Shown here one piece after another: positions 19,312 through 31,511 of a stretch of 64,000 nt of DNA. The position numbers and the translations under genes are program-made. The notes beneath the pieces are model-generated. The model was given only the letters and a program-made list of their open reading frames with translations. It did not search any database and had not been told where the DNA came from. The DNA is taken from assembly GCA_947179485.1 (NCBI GenBank), contig OX359248.1, forward strand, positions 56,926,386 to 56,990,385, written 5' to 3'. Each line of letters starts with the position of its first letter. Position 1 is the first letter of the stretch. This DNA comes from Allacma fusca (lineage: Eukaryota > Arthropoda > Collembola > Symphypleona > Sminthuridae).

Positions 19312-19424
19312 CAGTCGACTCTGGTTATGAGTGACTTCCAAAAGAGTCAAATTTCTCAATGTGTGTACGAATCCCCTCTTACAGTGTTTTTATGTAGAGG
19401 GCCTATTATAGAGAGGATTGACTG
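19312..19424. mobile_element. Pogo-like MITE (113 bp)
   Basis: The left end is CAGTCGACTCTGGTTATGAG and the right end is CTATTATAGAGAGGATTGACTG, inverted copies of each other. The flanking dinucleotides are AA and CA rather than a clean TA, so the copy is old. Confidence 0.5.
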
Positions 19425-22400
19425 CATCTATATTGGCTCGTTGAGCTGAAGCGGACGGAGGGAGTGTGTCTAATGGGATATAATTTGTTGTGTTGGATTA
19501 CTGATTGAGATTGGTGTTGGTGGCAGGAGCTCATAAAGATTTGTTTATATTTACAAAGACCATAAAATGTCAAGGAGTTATTTAGACTCAGGTTTGAGCT
19601 TCCCCAGCTCTTCAAGTCTTCTCAAAGGACCCATCAACAATATCACTCACAATTCCATAACAATTTCGCGCTTGAACATTTTAATGATTTTCTCACACCA
19701 TTCCAAAATGAGTGATTCCCAAAGGCGCATTTTTCACACCTTCTGCATATTAACAAGGGTAGTCAAATTTCAACCAAAATGGTTTTCCAGTGGGACTCGA
19801 TTAGACAGTGCTACAAAGCACATGCAGTGCTTTCCCTCTCTCCACGCTCACCCCTAGAACCTACTCAATTTTACTTCTATATTAGGACTTATTATAACAA
19901 GGATTTCATACAACTAGTAAATACTATGTATGTGCATATTTCGCCATTGGAAAATTACTTCAGGTTTACTTTGCACTTTATAGAGAAAATTCACTTTTGA
20001 AAAGGGGTCTATTATAAGAAGATTTTACTTCCACGGTCTCTCTGCATATAAGGACACCCCGAGGTATACACATCTGAGTATTTTAAAGGATCGGTGCTCA
20101 TGTAAAAATTAATATTTGGCGAATAAAGTTTGCCCAAATAATGTAGCAACTAGTTTTTACGCAACTATTATCTTTTAAGGATTTTAAATGTAAATAAGAA
20201 AATGACGACGGCCGCTATATCAAGGTTGGACTGTAAATGCTATTACAAGGATATAAATTAAAAGTGGTGTGCGTAAAAGTTATCTTAAATGGAAATAAGA
20301 ATGCTCTCTAAGAGTCAAAATACACTTACAGTCGGGGTTCTGTTACAGGGAGTGTAGACTGTAGGATTACATGTGCTGAGGAGGAAGGGAGAAGTGTGGT
20401 AATGTTATCAACAGAGCAAGTCCTAACCATGTCAACTTTGGGGTTCCAGAGTGATTATCATGTTGGGGTTAATCGTGCCAGGGAAAAAATGTGAGAGGTG
20501 TAAACCAGAAAAAAAGTTTACGACTTGACAACAACAACCCGAGCTATGATTTACAGCCAACATGGTAACATGTGTTTGGGATGTGGGATTCATGCACATA
20601 AAATCCCTTACGTGCTCCTTCACCAGGCTTAGCACTTGTAGTAGGTGAGCACATTTATTACAGCCGTCCAACAAGCCCGAAGTGGAGCAACGTTGTCCGG
20701 TTTTACACTCCTGTCTTCCAATTGTAATCCTCATCTGAATCCAAGCAAAATCCCTTACAGCAGTCTAAGGCACTAAAAAGGCAAGTGTCAACATTTACAG
20801 TAATTGTTGAACAGTGCTCCTTCTCAATAATGACTCCCCACAAGTATGACCTAATATATGCGCCTTACAAAAATGTCATTTTACTAATTTTATTCATTAA
20901 TTCCGCACGATTCACTGTTACGAGAAGTTATTTACAAAGAGTTTCTATTGTAGCTATATATTAGTAGATTATGTATGTTCTTGCTTTTGCTGTAAATAAT
21001 ACCTGGAGTATGAATGGTTTGACTTTCAAACTCCTTTTGGAAAATGTCTTCCAAACGGGAAAAGTTGTTAACCAGGTTTTAAAATCCGGCACGCATCACA
21101 AAATGAGGTTGTAACAACTTTACAATTTTCTGAGGTTGAGGTGGGCTGGGACAAGGAAACTGGGTAGGAAAATACAGTGTATCCTTCCTACAGTAATTTA
21201 TTCTACTTTGAAAATCGTTTGCTCCAAAAAGGCAACAACAATTTGGACGAATTTCTCCATTTACAACAGTGAAGTTTTCCTGTTGTAACTATATCATACC
21301 ATAAAATCATATTTTATTCTTCTAGGAGAGCTCCTACAGCCATACTGTACTGCAACGTGCATGCCTGATGTCGTTTGTTTTCTTTATTTTCAAATCTTGA
21401 CCACCACGGCAAAGCAGCAAACACGCACGCTTTGATTGGCTGGAAGGTTAATGTACCACTGTGAGACAGTACTTTGTGTAGACAAAATTCCTTAAAACTC
21501 ATCACCGACTTCTCCATGAGAAGAGGAACAGAAATAGAAATTTCCATTGTAAAAATAAATATTTAACTAGGCAAATCATTAAATGGGGAACTTCATTTTC
21601 AAAAGAATTTTACTCTCATAGATATACATACACGAGGGCGTCCTAGGGTAGTCCGTTATAAACAGATTATTATACACATGGTTTTGTCAGACATTGTAAG
21701 CCGCAAAATGAGCCTACATTTGTTCTAATAAATAGAAATATACATATAAAATATTCCATATGAAAATGGTTCTATTGGAACGAGGTGGGTTAGAAGGGCT
21801 GTTCTAAAGAGATCCTACGGTGTAATCAGGATCGATATGTTATTATTTCCAGTGATGCATGTAATATCCGCTGGGAAAACAATTCTATAAAACAATACGG
21901 TTAGCAGAATGCATAAATATGGGGTTCCATTACAAATGGGTTCCACAATATAAATATGAATCAAAATGCTGATTGCATGATTGCTATCTAAAATTGATTA
22001 CGTGGGTTGGTAAGGCACGAACTGTGTTTTGGGAAGAGTCCGCTATAAAATGCCCTGAATGCTGGGAAATGCTCACCTAAGGCTGAAATAGTGAAAAGGG
22101 ACTTATTACGTGAAACTGGGCAACGCTGGTACGTTTAGGTTCTGACTCCGACAACGTCCCTTGGTTTGTTTAGGATTTTGTTGAGGAGATAGAGGTTTCT
22201 GGTCTCTTTTACACGGGTCGTCCCGAGTGAGTAAATAGAGAAATGGAGAATAAATAGAATTGAGAATTAACTCCTCACATCCTGTGAATTTCCCCGCGTC
22301 TTAAAGTCCTCTGATTGTGGTTAAAAATGAGCGATGACGAGCAAGTGGGGATGACTTGCGTCTCCAAAATCTTCAATATTTACCTTCCCAACCCTAATCA

Positions 22401-25314
22401 CTTGGATGTCACCTCACTTTAATCTCATATTCAAGGATACCTTCCAACTCTTGTTATTAAGGCGCCCGTCGGTGTCCCTTCAAATCTTTTCCCGCCTTAT
22501 CTTATCTCTCCCTTCCGAGTCTCAATCACTCAAAAGCAAATAACTCACTGTCTGTTTTTAACATTTCCACCTTTCCCATCCCTTCCTTCAAATTTCCAAA
22601 TCCACATACCTATAGATATGTGCATAGCCACTAACTCTAAGGATGTACGGCACTCAATCGGACCATCACCCTATCAAATCATTTTCAGTGCTGAGCAAAA
22701 GTAATTATTTGACCAAGAATAATTCTTTATCACGACGTTATTTTTCCCGCTGTGGGAGCGGACTGTATTGAGACACATTGGGACGGTTTCTGTTCAATTG
22801 GTTCCTCTAATTATATCTTTTTAATTGACGCAAAAAGGATGTCAGGGATAATTGGAATATTGAAATTACGCACATACTTGCAAATACAAGGGAATGACTT
22901 CAGATATAATTATGGAAACATCAAGGACTTAAGTCAACCGTGTTTTTTTTATGTAAAGACCCCTTGAAAAAGCATGGCATATTTTCTTCTGTTCTATGTA
23001 AAATCTTTAGATTTAGTACAAGGCTATTTTCACTATGTAAGGAAAAAAAATGCTACTATAAGGTTGACTCGTTTACAACGGTCAGTGTAGTATACGAAGC
23101 ACGTACTGTATTATTGGAGGAAGGTTTGCCAGGAGTAAATAAAAGTGAGAAGTTGAAGGAATGCAAAGCTTATTAAAAATTCATGAGGGAAAAGTGAAAA
23201 GTTATGAGGTGGGAAGGGAGTTAAGGGAAAGAGAGCCGCCTCACAATTACTCCAATCATTTACCACCTCACTCGCTCTCCAACTGTAGTCAAAATTACAG
23301 CACGTAGTCATAATTGCAGACCAGTTCCCAAAACTTCCAGTTCCTTCAGTTCAGTTCATGCGAAGCACTTTCAATCAGAAATTAATAATAATGCTTCGGA
23401 GGATAAACAACACCATGTAAACAGTGTGTGTACACGGATGCTCCAAAATGTTGTCCTAGTGTAGCAGAGAGATCTTATGCTGAAAAATTCAAGTAACTGC
23501 TTCACCTTCACATTCATTCGAAAGACGTCGAAGATCCTAAAAGTCGGCAAAGTTCTTTAACCAAGCAGCACACATTTTTTAAATCAGTTTTTGAAAAACG
23601 CCCCATTAACAAAATAATATGTTAATATCATGACTTTGTTTATTTTGTGTCAAGTGGAAAGGTGAGAAGGTGAACCAACACCATCACAATATCACCTTAG
23701 CTAAAGTGAAATCCAAAATTTAATGGCGGAAATAAATTGCGAGCAAAGTGCATTTACTGCTTGATGGCCAAATGAGTTTTAGATATCAGAGCGTAAAATG
23801 TAATTAACCTGTAAAGGTCTTTGGGCAATGTCACATAAAAGATGTTACAAACATAGATGAGTAGATACTTTTATGCAGCCGTATTTAACTGTATTGAGCA
23901 TTTTTTGTCCCTGCAAAATATTTGAAGCCATCCTGTTTACTTGAGAGCAAAACAGTGGAGACAAAAAGAGTGGGAGAAATGGAGAGAGGTTGAAAGGGGA
24001 GTGTGGACTCCGTATGCTAATTAGGAAAAGGGAATAAAAAATTACCTGTAAAAAGGTGATGATCCAAAATGGAAGGAGGCAGAGAAGAGCGTTGACGAAG
24101 TGTGGAAATTGCATTTTCCCTTCCACGTCTCTGGTATAATTACGGGCGACTGTATTGGCCAGAAAGGAAGTGCAGTGTGTGAAATGGAACTAGTTATAAA
24201 GCCCAGTCCTTGTTCCGTGTCCCCGAGCTCTGTGGAAATTGATGTAGCTCTAGAGCTGCAGTATAGTCCCAGCCAATCACAACTGATCCTTTCCAAATGG
24301 TGTTTTGACGAGGGCAATTCCCAAGCAATAGACTCAAATCATTTAAAGCAGCACGACATAATCATATTATTAGGCAGAGACTCAGTTTCGCACTATTTTT
24401 CCATCTCCTCTCCTCCAGCTCCAAATTCCCACTTTCCTAACCAATTCAGTCAAATGCATAAGCTCACCAAAACACCGTCTTCTGGCAAACCCCCCAAACT
24501 TATGTATCACAAACTCCCATTCTTGATCAATTTTAAGCACCTTCTTTCAACTTCACACTCATTTCCACTAGTCAATATATACAAGTCTATATTATTACCT
24601 ACATATTATATTCCTCCAAGGGGTCCCACAAATTATTTCCTTCCCCCAACTCACACCTATATTTCTATTTATTCCTCCAAAACTAATTTCCACCCTTTTC
24701 TTCCGCTCTATTTTTTATAAACACCTTCACAAATTACAACTCATTTCTTGTAGTTTCAAATTCTAACCTTTTGCAAAAAATTTACATATTTCCCGGCATC
24801 TTTAAATATTTTTTTAAAATTAATTTAATACGTAAAGTTTGCCCAAAATTTCAGCAATATGCTAACCCTTTTTTGTCAAATTGCTCCCAACTTGTTTGTA
24901 ACTTGGATTTGCTAATTTTATGCTTAAATGAAATTGTATACCCCCAAGATAAATTTTTCCAAATTCATTCTCCAGAAATTCTATCAAAATTTGCTTAAAT
25001 TTGTTTGAATTCATTCTAACCAAAATTTTATGAAAATTTGCCCAAACCGATCCTAGCCGAAATTTAATTTGAAGGAAAAGTAAACTTTGAAATTCAAGTT
25101 TAATTTTTTCTAAATAACTCAAGTTTAGCGGATGTTACCCGTTTACCCCCAATATCATTAACTTTACTCTTTTCTTGTGTACCATTGGCAATGAAAACCA
25201 ATTGCTAGAAGCTGCCATAAAAGTAGCCAGACAACAGCTGTGAAAGTCTTCCCCTCTTTTACCTTCGGACACACTTTACAATCAGTGTTTTGTACAATAG
25301 TAAAAAATATTGAA

Positions 25315-25331
25315 GGGGGGGAGGGGGGGGG
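25315..25331. repeat. Poly-G run
   Basis: Seven and then nine Gs separated by one A. It could form a G-quadruplex, and it is otherwise a simple repeat. Confidence 0.85.
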
Positions 25332-27194
25332 TGAAATATTTGGTGGGCTTATGCACCGAGGCTGTGCAGTTTCTGAGATTTGGAGGAAGCCCTTAAGAAA
25401 GGTTTAAATGTGAAATGGAGAGAAGTTGATAAACAGCCGGTGTGACTTACTTGTGAGAGAGTAATTTTCAATTTGCTATAAAATGTTTTGGGAGCGTTGA
25501 GAAGCGGTGAAAAGTTGTGGGGGTCTGATTATTCAAGTATTAAAACAAAAGTTGTCAATACACATGGTGTGCATATATGTAAATGGATGTATTTAGATGC
25601 GGAGTTGAGCCTGTGGAAACAAATGAGGAAAAAGTTGATGACTTCTCGTCTACTCACAATCTTATGAGCTGCTGCTGGCCATAATAAAATCTCCGATTCA
25701 ACACCGTCTTCCAAACAGGGAATTCCCTTTCACACAAAACACTACGGGACTGTAAGTTTTGGGTAATAACCTTTAATTTGCAGCCGGCTCCGATTTGAGA
25801 GCTCCACGAGTCCCGACTCTCAAATGACACTGTCACACCCAGTCCCACAGCATAGGCAGGGCTGCTGAGGGTACCCTGTATAAAATCAAATACTCACGTC
25901 ATTCTCAATGTTACTCTTGCAAAAACGTTTCATTTCATGACCTATGTATTTTTAATTTAGCGCTCTTTCTCCTTTCCATGTCCAACATGGCCTTAAATCA
26001 ATCCTTCCTTCTACGATCGCTTCTTTTTATAAGTCCGTCTTACACAAAAATTCAAGTCCATCCTACATGCATAAAGCAACTCTCAAAAATTGTAAAAATA
26101 AAGAGCTTTTATCATCCACCCTTCCTAAGTCGAACCTCTCTACAGTCCACACTTAAATACATAGTAAAACTTATTTGTAGCAAGTGCATCGATATTTGTA
26201 GTAGAATTTCTTCATAACAGACATTTGATTTACAGGCGTGTAATATTATTTGAAACATTAATTAGTATGTGTACTCCGAAAACCCAGGATTAATGGAACA
26301 TCCAACGATTCTATAGCAATAACACCAGTCATTCCTGTCGGCAAATTTTTCAACAAATCTCACTCTGAAATCCCAAAGTTATAAGGAGGTGTTTGGGCTT
26401 CAGAGTCATCCGTTGTAATTTGTGTTACCTGTAAATGAGTGGGATATTTGAAGGAGTGTTTTGTAAGTGCGTGGTGAAGGCTGTAGTGAAGAGGTTTTTG
26501 TGGAAAACGGGCTTCGCGTTTTGATTTGAAAAGCAAGAAGTTGGTGTTTACGGGACGGTTATAAAGACCTTGCACTGTTATTTTTGCAGGAGGTTGCCGT
26601 TTGTGTGGAGTTGTGTGGAAATGGGTCAGAGTGAATGGAATTGAGCAAATTGGTTGTTTATTTTCTGTCCCATTAACCGTACGAATTTTCAGTTTCCACG
26701 ACTTAAATCCAACAAAATCAAAAGAAAATGGATGAATGAACAAAATGTCGTGAAAGTTGCTTTGCAGGAGCTGAGAGCAAGTCTTTGGAAATATTAGCAA
26801 TCTAATCTTTACGATTCATTTCTCCCCATCTGCTCCCGCCTTTCTCCACTTCCTTTCCACCGTCTACAGGGACACTCAAAAACATTCCCTCCTACCAATT
26901 CCTACCCCTTCTTCCCCTTCATAATTCCACACTTAACTCTCGCTTTACCACATCCTCATAACACCATTTCTTAGAAAAGCGCAAAAATTGAACAAATTGA
27001 TTTACGAAGCTGTTGCTCTGCAAGCTAAGTTGTCTAAACAGGTGTTAGAGTCAAATGTCGTCACCAAACACCCAAAATATATGTCCTTATTAAACTATTC
27101 CTGAAAACGAGTTTCTTAAACACTCTCTAAAAACAAGCTCTGATCAAGTATGTGCATATGGTGGGTGAAGAGGGAAAATTCTCTACGTGCAAGC

Positions 27195-27405
27195 CATCCT
27201 CAAAGCAAAATGGTCTACATGTAGTTTTCACTTAAAGAAAAGTGAACTATGTACGTCCGTAGTAAAACATATGATGCTTTAATTTTGGTTGCAAATAACG
27301 TACATACTTTGCTTTTATAGTGCAACTTCATGTAGACCATTGTGTTTGTAATCCAGAATCCATCTAGACCATTTTTCTTCTTCACCCACGAAATGTACCT
27401 ACGTA
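27195..27405. repeat. Dispersed repeat, copy B (TAGACCATTTTGCTT family)
   Basis: Aligns with 6957-7135. Here the outer words are inverted: AAAATGGTCTA at 27207-27217 and TAGACCATTTT near 27366-27376. The family may therefore be a small inverted-repeat element. Confidence 0.5.
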
Positions 27406-29220
27406 TGTACATATTTATGTATGTATGTCCCTTAAAACCAGAAATGTATTATATTTGTAAATCGATCCCAAGCCAAGCGACCGTTACAGGGGAAAATGCC
27501 AATAGTAATTATATATAAGGGCGTAAATGATGTTCCACTCTTTAACATGTTGCTTTTTAGAAAAAGAAGTTATTAAAAAGAGAGGAAATACTGCAGACCA
27601 GCCTGTATATTGGGTGGAAGTGAGTTTGTGAGGGAAGGGAAAAGCAGGTTTGTTCGGACTGAAAATGTGGTTAAGGAAGGATGACGGTTGGAGGGAAGTT
27701 GGAAGTATTGGGTAGTTTGATAAAGGAAATTTAATTTGGTTCCTTTGGCTGACCAGAAGGACTGAGTTAACGTTTCCTCTTCACAGATCTCCCTTTCTTG
27801 ATGTTGTTCAAGCCAAGTTGGTTGGGCTATTAAATCATAACGGAATATTCCTCCAGCGACCATTACATGGAAGTAGGTCGAGTTGAAAAATTTTTCAAAG
27901 TCCCTCTTGCTGTCTCGTCCCCTCAAAAAATGTCTCCATTGAGCAAACAGGCCCTATAGCTATATTCAGTGCACTCAGTGTATTCAGGTTGTGGCTATGG
28001 ATTGGGGGGAAGTGAGACTAGAATAAAAACCTATGAAGGACATTCCATTGGAAAACTACCATCCCGATAAGAGGAAATGTGAACGACAATTTCCAACAGT
28101 CACATTTCACATCCGTAGGAAATCAGGTATCTATTCCGGAACGTACAGTCGAAAATGTTTATTTGGAACCTCTGCAAAAACCAGCTCCCACTCAGGACCA
28201 CTGATAGCATTGATTTTTTCTCTAGTTCACATTTTATGGGCTACAATAGTGAGTCAAACTTCTTTATAACGTCCGCTCCTAATTCAGCATAGTTTCATTT
28301 TTCCTCGTCATTTACTCCACAAATATTTTCACTATTTTCAAATTCAATTCTCTAATTCTTCAATCAAATTCGGTCAAAAACTGATATTAAATTTACATAT
28401 GGCTCCGTCATAATTTTTTTATCTAATTTTAAACCTCATTAGAAGGGAAACTTATAAAGGAGCATTGCGGATATTTTCCCAGTATTGACAGTGAACCCCT
28501 TTAAATGGGCAGATGCTGAGCTCATTTGTAGAAAGTCCTCATAAATGGGGTAAGGATTTATGGGGTAGAATTATTTTGATGGATTATAAGGACAAGGGCC
28601 GTTATATGTACAAATATAAACGTTTAAATGAACAAGCGCATGTCAATTCCGTCACTCAGGCTGATTTGAGCGTAAATTTGAAGACCGTAGTAAAGGGCTT
28701 GGACTGTAAGAATTTGAAAAGAGCTGGAACGGATCCGGATTCATACCCCATCATTGGAATGTGCTAATAGAAATAAAAATTCAATGTTTCCAGGGTTTAG
28801 GAGAGTTCCGGAGGAATCTATTTAGTATGTATGTATTGTGTCATTAAATGTCCCATATATGTAGCTACTGCGCTCCCAATCAGAGCATTCGAATGCACGT
28901 AATAACACAGGGTTGGACAAACGTCCGGGTTCCCTCTGAAATTTCCCCAATTTTTACCAATTTCTTTTACTTTTTCAACACCCTCTACAAATTATTCTTC
29001 ACATTCCACAACTTCTGCCATTCATCCCAATTTTTTGTATTTTTGTTCATAATTTTATTCTCCAACAGTCCACAGACGTTATACGTTGTCACAAAATGTC
29101 CATACAATTTTTTTAGAAAATTTCTACAAAATTAATCTCGAAAACATTGCAGAAAACCAAAATGTCAAGAAAAATTTTTGCGAAATATTGAAAAAATCTC
29201 CCCTGAATTCCAACAATATT

Positions 29221-29236
29221 TAAAGGGAAAATGTTG
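29221..29236. repeat. LINE target-site duplication (left, 16 bp)
   Basis: TAAAGGGAAAATGTTG, perfectly repeated at 30424-30439. Confidence 0.9.
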
Positions 29237-29238
29237 TT

Positions 29239-30345
29239 GTTAAAAAATTCTTTGCTCAAAATAAATTAACTCTCAATTCGGTTAAATCCCAAATCGTAGT
29301 TTTTCAAAGGCCAGGTGGTAAACCCAAGAAACACACATTTTTCTGGGGAAAGAGCAAACTCGAGTGCGTTAATGAATATAAATATTTGGGTGTCCTATTT
29401 TCTCAATCAGGCTCCCCTAATCGAACACTGATTGACTTTCTAAGCAGAGGTAAAGCAGCAATCGGAGCCCTATGGCCGCTATTAGTAAAAGCCAAACTTC
29501 CACTAAGCACAGCTCATTTCTCACTTTTCAACTCAATGGTTCGTTCCGTGGTGACCTATGGCGCCGAAATCTGGGGACTGCGTCACCTGGAAGAAATTGA
29601 CAACCTCCAAAACTTCTTTGTGAAAAAGCTTCTAAAGCTCCCAGTAAACACCCCTGGGTTCTTTCTTAGCCTAGATTTCAAACTTAAAAGAATAAGTGTG
29701 GATATCATACGGCGATCATTAAGATTATGGACTAAATGTCTTCAGAAAAATTCCAGCAATTTGCTTCTCTGCTGTTACAAGGACATGTGGGAAGAACAAA
29801 CGGACCTTCAAAATTTCAACTGGAGCTCACTGCTCTATTTCAGAATCAAGGATTTTCTGCCTAAAGGTTTATGGAACTGCAAATCGCCGGACGAAATACG
29901 CGCTGCTATACCTAAGATAGTTAGCAAGTATCAACAATCATTAGTAGTTCAAGATGTAGCCAAAATGATGGCATCGACTCATTTCCCCTTATACAAACGA
30001 ATCAAAACCCACGACTATGCAGAAGAGTATACAAAAACCCCTACCCCGTTAAGAATCGCAGGAATCTTAGCCCGAATCAGAATGGGGTCAATATTTATTC
30101 ATTTCAACGAGATCACTCTACGCCGGGACAAATGTATTTTCTGTTCACAGTTTAGCAGCACTTGGAGTCATCTCTTCCTTGAATGCCACTTGCTCTCCAA
30201 CTATAGACCAGCAAGCCTATCCAATATCAATCCTTCGCATCATCCCTTCATTGAAACTTTCTGGGAAAGCTTAATTAAAAATACTAATAAGGATTTTGCC
30301 ACACTAATCTATCGTTTTCTTGAGGAAATTTCAAAAAGAATGTAA
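29239..30345 (+). pseudogene. LINE ORF2 C-terminal fragment (368 codons)
   Basis: The reading frame enters in mid-protein at the insertion junction and stays open to TAA at 30343-30345. It begins in the end of the reverse-transcriptase palm and thumb (KSQIVVFQRPGGKPKK, then NEYKYLGVLFSQSG), continues through SVVTYGAEIWG and ends with a C-terminal cysteine-histidine motif C-X2-C-X8-H-X4-C (CIFC...WSHLFLEC). The catalytic reverse-transcriptase motifs and any endonuclease are absent because of truncation, so it is dead on arrival. The absence of stops suggests recent insertion. Confidence 0.85.
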
Positions 30346-30400
30346 ACAATCACACTTGTACTTATACATATTGAAGGAGCGGTAGCTCAAATCAATAAAA

Positions 30401-30423
30401 ATATACATACATACATACATACA
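30401..30423. repeat. (TACA)n tail of the LINE
   Basis: Tandem four-base repeats follow the AATAAA directly and abut the right target duplication. Confidence 0.85.
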
Positions 30424-30439
30424 TAAAGGGAAAATGTTG
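30424..30439. repeat. LINE target-site duplication (right, 16 bp)
   Basis: Identical to 29221-29236. Confidence 0.9.
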
Positions 30440-31328
30440 ATAAAATTGAAATAAAATCTGAAGGAAAAAATATTGTTTAAACCAAAGATCGGTGTTCTTG
30501 ACCAACATTTTGAATGATGATGAGAAATTAGTGAAAGATATTTTCATAAATAGATAGAGAAGATAAATAAAACCTCGGAGGCGGGATTTGAATGATGATT
30601 GAAAAATACGTAGAAAAGCCGGGATTAAAAAAAAAAACATTGGTTTTTGGATTTTGGTGACGTGCTTAAAAAAGGGGTTGCGGAAGTTTTGCCAGCCTGA
30701 GAAAGTGCAGAGACTGGATAAGAGACTAAGAATGTGGGGAAGTATAGGGGCAGAATGGGAGTTTGTTGGAGAGAGTTGGAAGTGAAGAGGTTTTTGAGTT
30801 TTTTGGAGTTGTTGGAGTTGTTGGAGTTGGAGGTTTGAAGGAGGACGTTAAAGAGAGGGTCCCGAAGTTACTGGAAGGCTAGAACAGTTACAACTCACTC
30901 TCTGAATAATTCTCTGGAAAGTTATGGTGGTGGAGCTCGTCGTTACTGCGGTGTCGTTCCGCTCAACTTACACTCGTCAATTCACCACTCTTCAAGTCTC
31001 CTTCCAAACCTGGTCGTCGTCCTCTTTCCTACTGTCCACACTCCCTACTACAGCCCCTCTTAAACTACCAAAATTATACTCTGCTAATCACCTCCTCGGA
31101 TACGTCCGAAAATCCTCCTGCACTAAAGACCAACATATGGAAATACTTTGGGTCCTTTGTAGAAACAGCTACGTTGATGTCATCCTGTGTGTCGCTATGT
31201 CCAGAGTACACTGTTTCTAAAATCCAAAGCCTCCTCTCCGGCATCAAGTCGTCAATCTTCCCGCAACTTTCAGCTCAAACCATGCCCCTCGAAATACGCG
31301 CTCACTTAGTCCCGTATCCTCTACTATA

Positions 31329-31511
31329 CAGTCCCATCTCATTATAACGCTCTCCCTTGAGTGGAAATGCTTTGGGCTCTCATAAGGGAGGCGTCCTTAC
31401 TATGCTTTTTGGAATGTAGACTATAAGTAGTTACTCTGGTAAATTCTACAGGCGCTATTACAGGAAAAATACGCTCTGGTGCTCAAGTACCTTCATAACG
31501 AACGTCAACTG
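31329..31511. mobile_element. Pogo-like MITE (183 bp) with TA duplications
   Basis: TA|CAGTCCCATCTCATTATAAC on the left and CTTCATAACGAACGTCAACTG|TA on the right. Both flanks are TA, the mariner/pogo target. No coding capacity. Confidence 0.6.

Larger units (their letters stand above)
18461..29220. other. Gene-free DNA between the Gypsy element and the LINE
   Basis: No credible exon was found. The longest open frame (206 codons, 24100-24720 plus) is low-complexity, and its second half is Ser/Pro/Tyr-rich without any motif. The block holds a MITE (19312-19424), a short collapsed MITE-like hairpin near 20329-20363, a poly-G run (25315-25331) and a dispersed repeat (27195-27405). CAAAATTT-rich stretches lie near 24780-25110 and 28930-29220. 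Confidence 0.5.
29237..30423 (+). mobile_element. 5'-truncated non-LTR retrotransposon (LINE) insertion
   Basis: A 1,187-bp insertion bounded by perfect 16-bp duplications. It contains only the 3' part of a LINE ORF, a short 3' UTR with AATAAA (30394-30399) and a (TACA)n tail up to 30423. 5' truncation, a long duplication and a microsatellite tail are hallmarks of target-primed reverse transcription. I cannot assign a clade. Confidence 0.9.

Noticed and set aside
24042..24720. 206-codon plus-strand and 91-codon minus-strand open frames
   Set aside because: Low-complexity, no recognisable domain and no splice support. The two strands overlap each other.
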